Positions 53,345 through 63,987 of a DNA stretch of 64,000 nucleotides are shown here, piece by piece. The position numbers were made by a program, and so were the translations under genes. Below the pieces are notes generated by a model that ran no database searches, was not told the origin of the DNA, and saw only the letters and a program-made list of their open reading frames with translations. The stretch's first letter is position 1. Each line of letters starts with the position of its first letter. Source of the DNA: Cordylochernes scorpioides (taxonomy: Eukaryota; Arthropoda; Arachnida; Pseudoscorpiones; Chernetidae); the NCBI GenBank assembly GCA_030710605.1, contig CP092882.1, positions 20,594,446 through 20,658,445 of the forward strand. Reading direction: 5' to 3'.

Positions 53345-55010
53345 GCAGCGAGGATGCACGGGCGCGCGCTCCTACCCCAAACTTTGCTGGTTAGGAATTT
53401 ATAACCGCCTCCGAAGAGAAGGGTAATTTTACATTTTTATGGGGGATTCCCCACCCCCCGAATCACCAATGGCCTTGGCTGATAGCCAATTGCCATCTTC
53501 AACTGCTGATGCAATCAGCACTCCTCCGGCGACGGAGAAGACCACCACCAACCATCAGCCTGGAACAGGCAAGCCGTTGACGGGCTGGGCGAATCTCGTC
53601 GATCGAGCGAATCAACTCCCCATGGAGGAGGAAACAGACGGCTTCACCAAGGTGGAACCAAGGAGAAAGAGGCCGGAAAGGCTCAGCTCGAAAGGGAAAA
53701 CCAGCGCTGAGAAATCAGCAAATATCGATTTTCGAAAGAATGAATCTCGTGCAAATACTGCCGCGGCGAATCGAATTGCGGCTAGGCCTTCTCCCAACAG
53801 CGCCCTAAAGATTGCTGAGAACTGGGCGGAGAGCGTGGAGGAAGAGGAGAATAACGGCGACGGCCTTACCGTGGTGAGACACAAGAAGCGGCGCCGTGAA
53901 TCGGGATCCTCCGGCACTACAGGAGTGCAGACCAGCGGCGCTGCACCGCGCAGAGTGACCACCACTGCTCCGCGAGGAAACACACCTAGGATGTGGTCAC
54001 CGCAGGTCCAAGAGATTAAGACCACGCGAGCTCACATCGCGAACGCCAAGGCCCGACAGGCCTCCTCCACGCAGGAATACTGCGTGTATATTGAGCAATG
54101 CTCGGACTTCTCGCCCTACCAGTACCTCCGGGCGGTTGATGCGGTGGTCGGCGGGCCGAGGAACATCCTGCAAATCACCAGAATGAATGGCCACGTCCTC
54201 GTGGGATTGACAAGCAGGGCTCTTGCGGAGCGCCTCTTGGGGAACAACATTGAAATCGAGGGCACGCTTCTCAGGACATTCCCCTTCCGCAAGAGGGCTG
54301 AGAGGATTGTCATTGGCAACCTCCCCTTCTTTGTCGAGGACAACAGCATCGTCCAGGCGCTGCAGCCATATGGCAGGGTAACATCCATCGCCCCCATGCA
54401 GTTTAAGCTCGGCGAGTACACCTACGCCGACGGCCGCCGCGAGGCCTTCGTCCTCCTCAACAACGGCGTTACGCCTTCTCGAGCTCACCACCCGCTCGGC
54501 CCGTCGCACCTTGGAGCGTCCGTGCCTCGCGGCACAGCCGATCACCAGGCTTCTCTCCAGATGGACATCTGTGGTTGACGCGCCGGCCAGGCTCGACTGG
54601 ACTTCACTGCGGCTCTGCGCCTTCTCGGGCCACGACGCCGACATTTCGCTTAGGTTGGCCCTCCCCCACCCGAACCATCCGGCCTCGACCAGTTCATCAT
54701 GCCAGGCCTGCGGTTCCGTGGATAGCTCCTTTGTCCATCGCTACTGGAGTTGCAGGCGTATCAGGCCCCTCATCATCGAAGCCTTCAGTGTCCTTGGGCG
54801 ACCCCCTGACTTGCGGGCCTGGATTTTCGGGTCTGGCCTCGGAGATGACGACTTGGCCATCCTGGCGTTGGCCAAATTCATCATCTACCGGTACTTCGTT
54901 CAGGTTGGGCTGACCGGGGGAGCAGAGGACCCGCTCATCGCCTGGGAAAGAAGGCTCACTCGCCGGGGCACACCCCAGCATGATCATCTATATTTTAGTT
55001 TATTTATTTC
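53345..55010 (+). mobile_element. Tx1-like LINE, copy 2 (deletion derivative with both ends)
   Basis: It starts with the shared 5' block and contains a full ORF1 N-terminal and central region (53439 on). Near 54470 it jumps from ORF1 to the ORF2 C-terminus, ending in AT-rich sequence after 55000. Nearly all of ORF2 is deleted. Keeping both ends implies it could be moved in trans by an intact relative. High GC and AT-poor codon use differ from every other element here. Confidence 0.8.
53439..54578 (+). CDS. Tx1-like ORF1 protein fused to out-of-frame tail (379 aa)
   Basis: The N-terminal 190 residues are low-complexity, rich in Pro, Ser, Lys and Glu, with two repeats of an ENWAESVEEEENNGDGLTVV-like W-acidic motif (compare WANLVDRANQLPMEEETDGF). 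Residues about 215-345 hold the RRM-like domain (CVYIEQCSDFSPYQYLRAVD, GHVLVGLTSRALAERLLGNN, RTFPFRKRAERIVIGNLPFF). Similar ORF1 proteins bind element RNA. The zinc knuckle found in copy 1 is lost at the deletion junction, and the final 30 residues are ORF2 DNA read in the wrong frame. The frame is otherwise intact, so a partial ORF1 protein could be made. Confidence 0.75.
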   Translation: MGDSPPPESPMALADSQLPSSTADAISTPPATEKTTTNHQPGTGKPLTGWANLVDRANQLPMEEETDGFTKVEPRRKRPERLSSKGKTSAEKSANIDFRKNESRANTAAANRIAARPSPNSALKIAENWAESVEEEENNGDGLTVVRHKKRRRESGSSGTTGVQTSGAAPRRVTTTAPRGNTPRMWSPQVQEIKTTRAHIANAKARQASSTQEYCVYIEQCSDFSPYQYLRAVDAVVGGPRNILQITRMNGHVLVGLTSRALAERLLGNNIEIEGTLLRTFPFRKRAERIVIGNLPFFVEDNSIVQALQPYGRVTSIAPMQFKLGEYTYADGRREAFVLLNNGVTPSRAHHPLGPSHLGASVPRGTADHQASLQMDICG

Positions 55011-55041
55011 CATCTTTAATGTAAATTATAATTTACATTAA
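54470..55041 (+). pseudogene. Tx1-like ORF2 C-terminal fragment
   Basis: In a different frame from ORF1, the sequence gives the end of ORF2. This includes TRLLSRWTSVVDAPARLDW and a CQACGSVDSSFVHRYWSC Cys-His motif typical of LINE C-termini. WIFGSGLGDDDLAILALAKF and a stop in AT-rich sequence follow. It has no start of its own. Confidence 0.7.
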
Positions 55042-55770
55042 AGAAATAATCATTACATTAAAAAAATTAATCAATAATTATTGACAAGAAGTCAATAAAA
55101 TTTGTTTCAATTTTCAAAATTGTCTTATACAAACTCGTATTTCGTCTGGGCCACAGCTCAAAAATATAAATCTTTTTAAATACCATATTCATCTTTATGA
55201 ACCCCATTGTTCCAGACTTAATGTATGGTCTAGAAATCACGACAAAGATAAATCTTTAAAAATCACACAGGTAAAATGGTTTATTGGACTTCATTTTATT
55301 TGGTGGTTGATATCTATCAAGCAGCAATGAAGAAGTATAGAGGCGATAGACACTGCAGTCCATTAGCTTTCATGACAAGCTTTTCTTGCCTCCTGAACAA
55401 TACACATTAAGTTTAAAACATAGTGCTATAAAAATCAAAGAACTCACGTTGTTATATCTTCGTTTTTATAAGGTTGAGGGCTGGTGTGAGCTGGTATATC
55501 AATTGCAATTACCACGAAAGTGCAAACAAAGCGCAGCATTGATGATCTTTCGATCTGATCCTAAACAGGCAGTCACATGATGCCACAAGTATGGGATAAA
55601 AGTTTGGAATAAATACTTATCTTCAGGCCTTTATACAGATGACTTTTAGTTTTTGTGGGCAGAGTAGCAAAGATTTATATATATATCTTTTATATCTAAA
55701 TATATATATATTTATAATATTGACTGTTCTTGCGCCTTGGACCTTCATAGATATATCCACGTGGGAACAA
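55042..55770. other. AT-rich sequence, nothing recognised
   Basis: A perfect short inverted repeat (TTTAATGTAAATT / AATTTACATTAAA) lies at 55015-55041. No gene is seen. Confidence 0.4.
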
Positions 55771-56025
55771 TCAGGAGCAATATTTTTCAGCCCTGATCCA
55801 TTCCTCGTCCCATGCCAAAGGACTTGGGTCTTTGTCGCCACCATATCGCTTCTCAAGGAATCGATGTCCAGGTCCATATATTGCAGCCTTTTTGTCGCTC
55901 AAGGTGATTCCACCAGGCTTTATGCCAAAAGCCATATTTTGCAGCTCTGGACCCACCATTGAAGTTTCGACGCGGCGTCTTTTCGGAGGGCCAGATTTTG
56001 CAGCCCTTGCGCGCGTTAATATCAT
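55771..56025 (-). other. Open frame over an irregular GCTGCAAAATATGG repeat
   Basis: The minus strand is open for 84 codons (KSGPPKRRRVETSMVGPELQ, then GPGHRFLEKRYGGDKDPSPL). Underlying DNA repeats GGCTGCAAAATCTGG, AGCTGCAAAATATGG and GGCTGCAATATATGG at about 50-65 bp spacing. It could be decayed coding sequence or a short tandem array. No family is recognised. Confidence 0.3.
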
Positions 56026-57324
56026 TTTTCATGCACAATGATTTTATATAATTGCATTCATATTGGGGTTTTAAAAATAATCTCGGGTTCTTCTCTTGAT
56101 ATCATTTCTATAATATGACCAATATACCAAAACATATTTAATTTGATGCGGACACATTCAAAATTGCCTTTAAAATCGTACCGTTTCATCCTACCTCTAT
56201 CATCAAAATATGAAAAGAGTGATTCTAATATTGTAGGCAGTGACATAAATTTGAGATTTCGCGGAGCCATTCTAACAAGCGAAAATTGGCAAAACCTTTC
56301 ATTATATTGGCTATCCCTGTTAATTTGTTTTCAAGAGCTACATAATTTGAACATTATAATCCAATTATAATAGGCAGTGGCTCGATAATGTAATGTTCCT
56401 ATTGGATATGTGTCATAAACTTTCAAAACATTTGTCCAGATATTGGTCTGCATATCAGCATAAAAAGGAATTGGTTATTAACTTCTCAGAAGGCGAAATA
56501 CACCCTACCCTCATTTCCAATTAGCCCAAACATATGGGTTTGTCATTTTACGAAAGTTATTTGAGTTATAATTAGGACACGTCTAGTGATATATATCATC
56601 CAATAATAATTGATCAAATACTACGTAATATTAGCACAGATTGGTATTTATATAACCACTAATATTTTAGTAGCGATATGTCAAAATAATTTGGTTTCCA
56701 AGTCAGCTCCTATTTGCGGATATTGGTTGACGCCTTTATCGGCGGTCTTGTAAAATTTCGACGATAAAAATTAAGTCCATCCAATTCAAAAGTAACGCAG
56801 AATGGATTGCGCTTCGGGGCTGATATTTTGACAGCAGAATCATGGGGGGAGGGGGGGGGGGGGGAAGGTTTACAATTCACTTTATATCTGTTGATAAAGC
56901 TTGGTCTTAAATCGGATGTCTTGCAAAATTTCTTCCAATAAAAATTTTGCTAATTTGAGTCACTGCGAGGTTGTTAGAGCAACAAAGTCATTATAGTTCC
57001 AAAATCAGAATGTTGGAATTCAATCAGCGGCTCATAATTTGGAAAAACAGCTCCAAATTGGATCAAAAACGAGATTATTTCTTTTAAAAAGCTTTGGCGA
57101 CACAAATTAAAAAGCAGATTTCGAAACAATGTTTATCATCAACTTGATAAAAATGCATTATTCTTCGAAATGCGCAGATTTCAAATATATATCTAACTTG
57201 AAATGAGAGTTCTTAAAAATGGGCTTTAAAAATTTAACTATTGTTGTTACTATAGCGATAAATAATTTTTAAAAAGAAAAAAATTATTTTCATTTTTCTC
57301 TTTTGTGTTAAATAAAATTTAAAA
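56026..57324. other. AT-rich sequence with one G-rich run
   Basis: A G homopolymer tract interrupted by one A lies at about 56847-56867. Nothing else was recognised. Confidence 0.5.
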
Positions 57325-57465
57325 GGGTGTGTGACGTTTCGGTAACAGTATTGTTAACATCTTCAGACTTTTGACATTCAGTACTTTTATCTGAAGATGA
57401 TAACAACGCTGTTACCGAAACGTCACACACTATTTATTTATTTGGGTTTGGTCTTATTACTTTGT
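57325..57465. repeat. FB-A foldback copy
   Basis: A left arm truncated at GTGTGTGACGTTTCGGTAAC, a loop with TTCAGTACTTTTATCTGAAG, and a complete right arm ending GGTCTTATTACTTTGTG. Confidence 0.75.
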
Positions 57466-57913
57466 GTCTATTTTCTTGAATTATCCATCAGTAAAAAAAA
57501 AACAAAAAAAACTTGATTGAGTACCCCTTCAGTCTCACAAAGAAATGGAAACTGAGTTGAATATCAACAAGGTTTTATATAAAATATTAGATTGAAAAAA
57601 AAAGTGTGTTCCATGTAACTGAAAGGCTAAACAAATATTTAAAAAAAGTCACCCACCTTTCACTAAGATAAGCAGGATAAGAAAAAACAGCACAAACTAT
57701 GTATGTTTCCCTCCATTTTTTTAGCAGGGTTTTTATTTTATACAGAAGAATAGATTCTATGTTATTCAGTAAAGAAAAAATATTTTTGTTTATAATTTTC
57801 TTTCATAAAACTATGCCATTTCCTTTGTCATATTTTGTTTGTAGGTTCTTAAGTTTGGAGGTCAATACTATATTTCTGTTTTAATGTATTAGTAGCTTCT
57901 CTCAAATCTTATA

Positions 57914-58087
57914 CAGTAGAATTACTTCTCTATAAAGGACAATACCTAGTTGCAGAGTCAAAGTGTCCTTTAGGGAGAGGTGTTCTCTTACCAGAGAGTT
58001 GCTAAATTGTAAAAATGGCTATTTTGGAGATAAACACTGTTCTTTATAGAGAGAAATCCTTTAGTGTGACTCATGGAGGTTCTACTG
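57914..58087. mobile_element. MITE-P copy
   Basis: CAGTAGAATTACTTCTCTATA and CATGGAGGTTCTACTG termini enclose the core GTAAAAATGGCTATTTTGG. TA precedes the left end. Confidence 0.7.
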
Positions 58088-58660
58088 CATTTGCTGCCCT
58101 ATTAGGGTTGATATTTTTGCAGATTTCTGATTTTGAAATAATAACCAATAAACCAAGTTGAATAAACCATGAAAGAGTGAAAAAAATAAAAAAATTTCAA
58201 CACTTTTAAAAGTTAACACATGGGATGACAAAGAGGTAGATAAAATTTGAAGGAAAGGTTTTAGAAGAGGAGAATCTAGCGTCATCTTTACTGCCAGTAC
58301 TTTGTAGTGTACTTCTTTAAACCTTCAGAAAATCATGTTTGAGGGCAAAAATCTATTTTTGTACTTCCCAAATGATACTCAGGGTAGTCAACATTTCTTG
58401 TAACTTACCATGGTATATGTACTATGGTGACTATTTCTCTACAATGTATGAGTTGGTGAGCAGTACTCCTGTACTCTCAAAACTTCCTTTTTTTGATCAT
58501 ATCTTCAAAATTGACCATTCTCCTCCTCTCAATCATCTTCAGTAGGGCCATATCTCTTCTAAATCATTTTAAAGACATCTTCATTTCTTCTTCAGTCAGA
58601 GCATGCTATTAGACAATTATAATCTACATTTTTACTGTAGAAGAACAAAAACACAAGTCA

Positions 58661-59300
58661 GGAAGAAGAGCTTCTTTATTTAAGAGGACGATCTACAAGC
58701 TTTCTGGCAAGACACCCTTCAACACCCTGTTGTTGTTGTTTCTTATCCCCTTGTGTAAAGATTACACGAATTCCATGAGTTCATGCTCCTCGAGCTCTGA
58801 TTTCATGGAATGGGGTGTAGGGGTGCAGCTTTCGTTGATCATGGCACCATGATCCAAGCACACTTTGGTGAAAGTCTGACTTTGGCTGTAGTTTGAGGCC
58901 GTTCCTAACGTGGAAGCAGACGCCTTTGCTGCCGACTCTAACATGAGTACAGACGCAGCTCCTCCGTATCCCTGGAGTGGGACCCTTGCTGAGGTCTATC
59001 AACTGGGTCAGTTGAACTCAGGATTTTTAAAGAGGGAGTGTCCCTCCTGGTTACAGCATCAAGTCTACCAGAATAAGACTTGATTGTGTAGAGGGTTTAC
59101 TGTACCTCCCAACATTGTCCACTGCACCACAGGCCAGTTACAGAGGGGTAAGCATGGGAGGTCGGAAGAAGAGCTTCTTTATTTAAGAGGACGATCTACA
59201 AGCTTCCTGGCAAGACACCCTTCAACACCCTTGTACCCATAGAAGGGTGCTTGCCCAAAAAGCTTGCACAATTATCTTCTTATATAAAGATGCTCTTCTT
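58661..59300. repeat. Foldback element split by a LINE A-tailed insertion
   Basis: The right part (59164-59300) is a palindrome: GGAAGAAGAGCTTCTTTAT...CAAGACACCCTTCAACACCC is mirrored by GAAGGGTGCTTGCCC...GATGCTCTTCTTCC. Its left 68 bp also occur at 58661-58728, before the insertion at 58729-59163, as a near-perfect direct repeat (one mismatch). Confidence 0.7.
58729..59163 (-). mobile_element. LINE A-tailed non-autonomous retroelement (435 bp)
   Basis: On the minus strand it ends with the LINE A terminus (CTCGAGGAGCATGAACTC to GGGGATAAGAAACAACAAC). Its 5' part carries CCAGTTGATAGACC, CACTCCAGGGATACGGAGG and GTACTCATGTTAGAG. This aligns with the LINE B-tailed family (GGCTGATAGTACC, AATCCAGGGATACAGGAT, GTACTCCATGTTAGGAG), though the 3' ends differ. 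No gene is present; the 60-codon frame is a by-product of the tail. It is flanked by the 68-bp direct repeat described above. Confidence 0.7.
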
Positions 59301-59751
59301 CCCAACTTATGCTTCTTCTAGATCATGGTATTATTTTATCATCAGCTTCACATATCAAAACTCTGTATTTCTAAGGGTCCAAGTCTTAAAGGATTATACA
59401 CACACACACTCCAAATGAGGATTTTTTAAAAGTGTGGTTAGGTTTCAAGTCACATGGATTTTAATATTGAAATATTTTCTTGTTGAATGCCATTTTTCCT
59501 TGGGATATTCTCAAAACTTTTCCCATATAAGATGATTAGGTTGACAAAGTACTTAAATGTGGTTGAGGTGAGGTTTTCATCCTCCATGAAAATTTCAGTC
59601 CTATCCTTGCCTACTTTTGTACAATATATTTTTTGGTCTTTTTTATTGAACTTCATGTATCATTTTGCCTTTGTTCTTGGCGGTTAAGGGAATGAGCCAA
59701 CATAATATCTGCATCAGCTAGAACTGTCCTTATTTGTCAAGAATCTGCAAA

Positions 59752-60101
59752 CTCCGCCTTTGCCGGTCCCAAGCCCAGATTAAAAAGGAGGGGGGGAGCA
59801 GTAACAAGCTCACTAAAAAACCTGGGCTCAGCTGGCCCGGCTGATAGTACCCTGTTAAGGCTCCTAATCCAGGGATACAGGATGAGCAGCGTTTGTACTC
59901 CATTTTGGAGCGGGTGCACATGACGTCTGTTCCTCATGTCAGAGGTGTCTGTTCCTCATGTCAGAGGTGTCTGTTCCTCATGTCAGAGGCGGCCATTTCT
60001 TTTGGAGCTAAGTTGGTCTGCCACCGAGTAGTGCTCCCAGTCTTAATGACAAAGGCAAACACATTCTACTTCACCCAGTCATGAAGATAAGAAAGAAGAA
60101 G
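59752..60101 (+). mobile_element. LINE B-tailed non-autonomous retroelement, copy 4
   Basis: It starts CTCCGCCTTTGCCGGTCCC and ends GATAAGAAAGAAGAAG. A 13-bp target duplication, AAGAATCTGCAAA, lies at 59739-59751 and 60102-60114. Internally, CTGTTCCTCATGTCAGAGG is present three times in tandem (22-23 bp period), and about 65 bp before the tail is deleted. Confidence 0.8.
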
Positions 60102-60740
60102 AAGAATCTGCAAATTCTAGACTCTAAAACTGGTTGTGATTGATGATTACCCTAGGAGTGATGTCATACCTTTCCACAGAGACTGCAGGAAGAGTAACTT
60201 CACTTCTGTTGCTAGGCCTAAATAGATGGGGGGAGGGAGACTTCTTCACTTCAACATCACTTTATTAAAACTTAGATGATACATACAGAGGTAGATTAAG
60301 GATGGTACATACAATAAATATATTTAGATAGTTTACATATACTAATTGTTTTTTTTTTGGTTATTATAAAAGAGCCTGATATTTTAAAGTTTATATATAT
60401 ATATAAAAGAGCACATCCATATATTAAGTAGTGATGATAATGTTGATAGAATAAATTAACATAGAAAATTAAGGTACACAATTTGGATCATAAAGTCTCA
60501 TACAACAAGACAAAATCTATAAAGAAGTATAAAAATTATAAATAGTATATATTTACTAAGTACGTTGAATTAGTAGTGTACAAGAGAATTGATGCAATTT
60601 ATTCTTCTTTAGTAAATAAAATATTTTCCTACTGTCCTTACTGCGGTAAAAAGATATATTCAGAAGGCTTGGCTCATCAGTGTTGAACCCTCCCAGCAGT
60701 ATTGCCAATATAATCCATCAGATCATTATGATTACATTTT

Positions 60741-61052
60741 TTTTTTTTTTTCTGCTTATTCCTAGTACACGTGGTACAGGCCATGATAATCATGGTGGGT
60801 AGTTAGCGACTGCTTTTACTGTAAGTGCACCACATGTCTACACATGTGAAAAGCAGTTCGACTTTGCACTTACTAATGCCAGAGCCCCGTTTGGTTACTT
60901 GCACTCGCTGGTGGGGTTGGACTTTTGCAAGAATCGGGGGCCATTGGAGCATTTTTTTTTCTTTAAACAGAAAAAAGTGTCCATTGCGGGAATCGAACCC
61001 GGGTCCTAGTGGTCGAAAACCAAACGGTTTAACCAGCCTTCCACCGACCCCC
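60741..61052 (-). mobile_element. SINE-A, most complete copy with tRNA-like head
   Basis: Read on the minus strand it begins with a tRNA-derived head (60978-61052). It continues with an A/T linker and the CCAATGGCCCCCGATTCTTGC, CCAACCCCACCAGCGAG, GTAACCAAACGGGGCTC, CACCACATG and CCATGATTATCATGG blocks, and ends GTGTACTAGGAATAAGCAG plus an A run. This copy defines the family structure. Confidence 0.85.
60978..61052 (-). promoter_or_regulatory. tRNA-like head with pol III A and B boxes
   Basis: The minus strand contains GGTTCGATTCC, a perfect B box, and GGAAGGCTGGTTAAACCG as a degenerate A box at about 40 bp upstream. A 7-base anticodon-type loop reads TTTTCGA. The acceptor stem pairs only partly, so this is a SINE promoter rather than a working tRNA gene. 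Confidence 0.75.
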
Positions 61053-61840
61053 TAATTATGATTACATGCATGAATCTAATATGATATTGGACTATTCTGT
61101 TTTGAAATATAGGAAGGATTTAGTATCAAGCAAATTTCTTCGTGACCAATGGAATTTGAAATATAACATTCAATTCCAAAGCTCAACTGACCCGCAATGA
61201 GTATTAAACCATCACAGATTTTAACTGTCAAGGGCCATTTTTCCATCAGTTTTACCTGGTTCCCAGAAAAAGACACTTCTGGTAAACCGGTAACATCAAT
61301 TAGAATAAAGCCATTGATAGGAAGAATTTCTTAGTTAAGTTATTCAATGAATCTATATGGAAATAAGCTTTATAGAGGACAGTAGAAATGTATGTAAATA
61401 AAGGATGAACCAAGGTTTTCCAATATTTGTTTTCATCACAGTAAAAAGTTAGTAAGTATAGAGATATTTTATTTATAAAAGAAAAAAATCAGATTCAAAT
61501 GGTAAAGTAATAAATAAAATAGCTTCCAAGGATGTGAATTTATTATATATTTACATTAAAATGGTCATCATTTGTTGCACAGAGAGAGTGTGTAATGTCT
61601 CGCATTGAAATAAGCAGTGTATTTGCTTATTTGAATCTTTTCTTGTTACCTTGTGATAAGTTTGTGTGTAAATTTATTAATTAAATAAAATTGAATAAAT
61701 AATAAGATTTATCTGGGAAAAAGTTTCTTCATCAATTTTTATTATTACAAGAACTCTCAAGCTTTCAGGTTTATCAGTCTTTTTATGGAAGTAACACAAT
61801 ATGTAAATATACAGGAGTGAAGGATATATATATATATATG

Positions 61841-62036
61841 TTTTTTTTTGCTTATCCCCCCCCCCCCCCCCCCCTAGTACACGTGGTACAGGCCATGATA
61901 ATCATGGTGGGTAGAAATAGGGGGCTGCTTTTACTGTAAGTGCACCACATGTCTACACATGTGAAAAGCAGTTCGACTTTGCACTTACAAATGTGCCAGA
62001 GCCCTGTTTGGTTACTTGCACTCGCTGGTGAAGGAT
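61841..62036 (-). mobile_element. SINE-A copy, headless
   Basis: It runs from the T-rich tail and a C run at 61857-61874 through CCATGATAATCATGG to CACTCGCTGGTG. A direct repeat of about 14 bp, GTGAAGGATATATA, lies at both edges (about 61826-61839 and 62027-62040). Confidence 0.75.
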
Positions 62037-62137
62037 ATATAATAAGTATATATACATATATCCTACACTTAGGCGTTTATTCAGTTATCGAGTTACACCT
62101 GTCAAAGGGCAATACTGAAAGCTTGAGAATTCTTGTA

Positions 62138-62317
62138 CAGTAGAACCTCCCTGTAAAGGACAGAACCTAATTGCAGAACCAAAGTATCCTTTAGAGAGAG
62201 AGCTGTCTTCTTACCGGAGAGTTGCAAAAGAGTAAAAATAGTAATTTTGCAAATGAAAACTGTTCTTTATAGAGAGATGTCCTATAGTGTGAGTGTCCTT
62301 TCATGGAGGTTCTACTT
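62138..62317. mobile_element. MITE-P copy
   Basis: CAGTAGAACCTCCCTGTAAAG at left follows TA. The right end ATGGAGGTTCTACTTTA is slightly mutated. The core is GTAAAAATAGTAATTTTGC. Confidence 0.7.
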
Positions 62318-63018
62318 TAATAATAATAAAAAAATTGATATAAAGAAACTTACCTCCAGATAGATCTTCATTTTAATTAATTGAGCACAGATGATTAAAT
62401 ATCTATTTAATTGAATATAAATATTAATTTAATATACATTTTTTAAGTTGTTGCTTGTCTAAGAAAACAAGAAACTAGGAGCCAAATCTCAATCTCAAAT
62501 TTCAGTCAGTAAAGTTAATGTGAGAAAACATATTTAGGGAACAAAAGAGACTAAATATTGAATGACATTTTCAGGTGGAAAAGATTGACAAGAGAATATA
62601 TACATTTACATGGAAAAATAAAATTGGACATGTGAAAATATAATCAAAACATGCAGACTATTAAATTAATATTTTATATATCTTTATATTCAATTTATTT
62701 TTCACAAAAGTGATTTTATTGTTTAAATATTTCTTTTTTCTAGTGAAAATTATTTTTGTTCAATTTTTAAAGGAAAATTTAAAAAAGAACTATACAGTTA
62801 TAAACCTCATTATAACAATTTCAATTAAGACCAAGATTTTACATTGTTATAACCATGTTCCACTGAAGTTTGAGAAAGATAAAAATGGAAAACATATACA
62901 TCTGGTGTGAGCAAGTAAGATACAAACAATATCTCAGTATAAATAATACCATCAAAATATATCTTTCAATAAAGATGTATTATATAAACAAAATAAAATA
63001 TAAGAAAATTGTAATATA
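62318..63018. other. Very AT-rich sequence, nothing recognised
   Basis: No repeat family or coding signal was recognised. Confidence 0.4.
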
Positions 63019-63301
63019 CACCTATCCTCCGATTTACACGGTACTTGTTTTACACATTTTCGCTTTTACACAGTTTTCCAAATAAGTTTTTTTTTTTTTG
63101 TTTTTATCGCACTATACTAAATGCTACTGTGATTGAACACATGCGCTGTGTACACATCTCAAGAGGAATCCTGAGCTTATGTGCTGACTACATATTTTAA
63201 CCTGTCAATGCATTTTATTTTTATTTCTGTGTACATCTATCCCCCGATTTACACGTTTTTCTCAGGAACGTATCTACTGTGTAAATCAGGGGGGATAGGT
63301 G
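63019..63301. mobile_element. TA-flanked MITE with CACCTATCCTCCGATTTACAC termini
   Basis: The left end CACCTATCCTCCGATTTACA is inverted at the right as TGTAAATCAGGGGGGATAGGTG, with TA on both sides. A third copy of the terminus (CATCTATCCCCCGATTTACA) lies internally at about 63234. It is 283 bp with no ORF, of Tigger-like appearance. Confidence 0.7.
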
Positions 63302-63394
63302 TATTATTTTAAATAGATCAAAGCTCTTCACACAATAAGAGTGTGTTTATTATTAAAACTTTTAGATTAAGAGAAAGATAAAGGCATGATTGTG

Positions 63395-63775
63395 TAACTA
63401 AAAGTTGTTGATGGCTTGCACCATCGTCAGAATAAATATCAACTAATCATTGATTTTTACATTTTTCCTGAATTTTCCGAATACCCTTTCTTGATTAATC
63501 AATCTCTTTTTCTTGCTTCCCTCTTTCTTGTTTTTTTTTTTCTTCTGTCTATATCGTTGTTTCCTTTGTCTCACTGCTTTGTTCTTATGCATACCTCTGG
63601 TGAATCCTGTATAGGGTCAGTGACCCTAAATAAAGACTTTTTGTTGTTGTTGTTGTTTGATTAATCAATCTCAATTAATCGGTCAATTCTGTAAAAAAGT
63701 TGATAGTTATTTTGTTATTAGTTGATATTTATTACAACAGATGGCGCAAGCCATTATCAACTTTTAGTTGTATGA
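63395..63775. repeat. Diverged foldback related to 7325-7471
   Basis: TAAAAGTTGTTGATGGCTTGCACCATC at left and GATGGCGCAAGCCATTATCAACTTTTAGTTG at right form inverted arms. About 300 bp of unrelated sequence separates them, including a GTTGTTGTTGTTGTTTGATT tail near 63644 that may mark a nested retroelement end. Confidence 0.5.
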
Positions 63776-63956
63776 ACAGGGGAAATACATTTCTTCTAAT
63801 TTATCAGCCTGATCCCATTACAATTTCACATTTTGTAACATTTTTTCTTAGATGTTTGTCCATTAAAGAACAAGATCTTGAAAGCTCACATTTTTAATAA
63901 TAAATAAACTTATTGCTAAAGATTATAGAAAAAGGGCGTACCTGGATCTGTAAAGA

Positions 63957-63987
<31 letters not shown>

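Noticed and set aside
53439..54578. Host RNA-binding protein gene
   Set aside because: Copy 1 upstream shows the same ORF1 linked to an APE endonuclease and RT, so it is a LINE ORF1.
58762..58944. 60-codon minus-strand frame ending ELEEHELMEFV
   Set aside because: Its end is the LINE A terminus and the rest is non-coding module sequence of a non-autonomous element.
60978..61052. Functional tRNA gene on the minus strand
   Set aside because: The B box is perfect, but acceptor and T stems have mismatches and the sequence continues into the SINE-A body and A tail.
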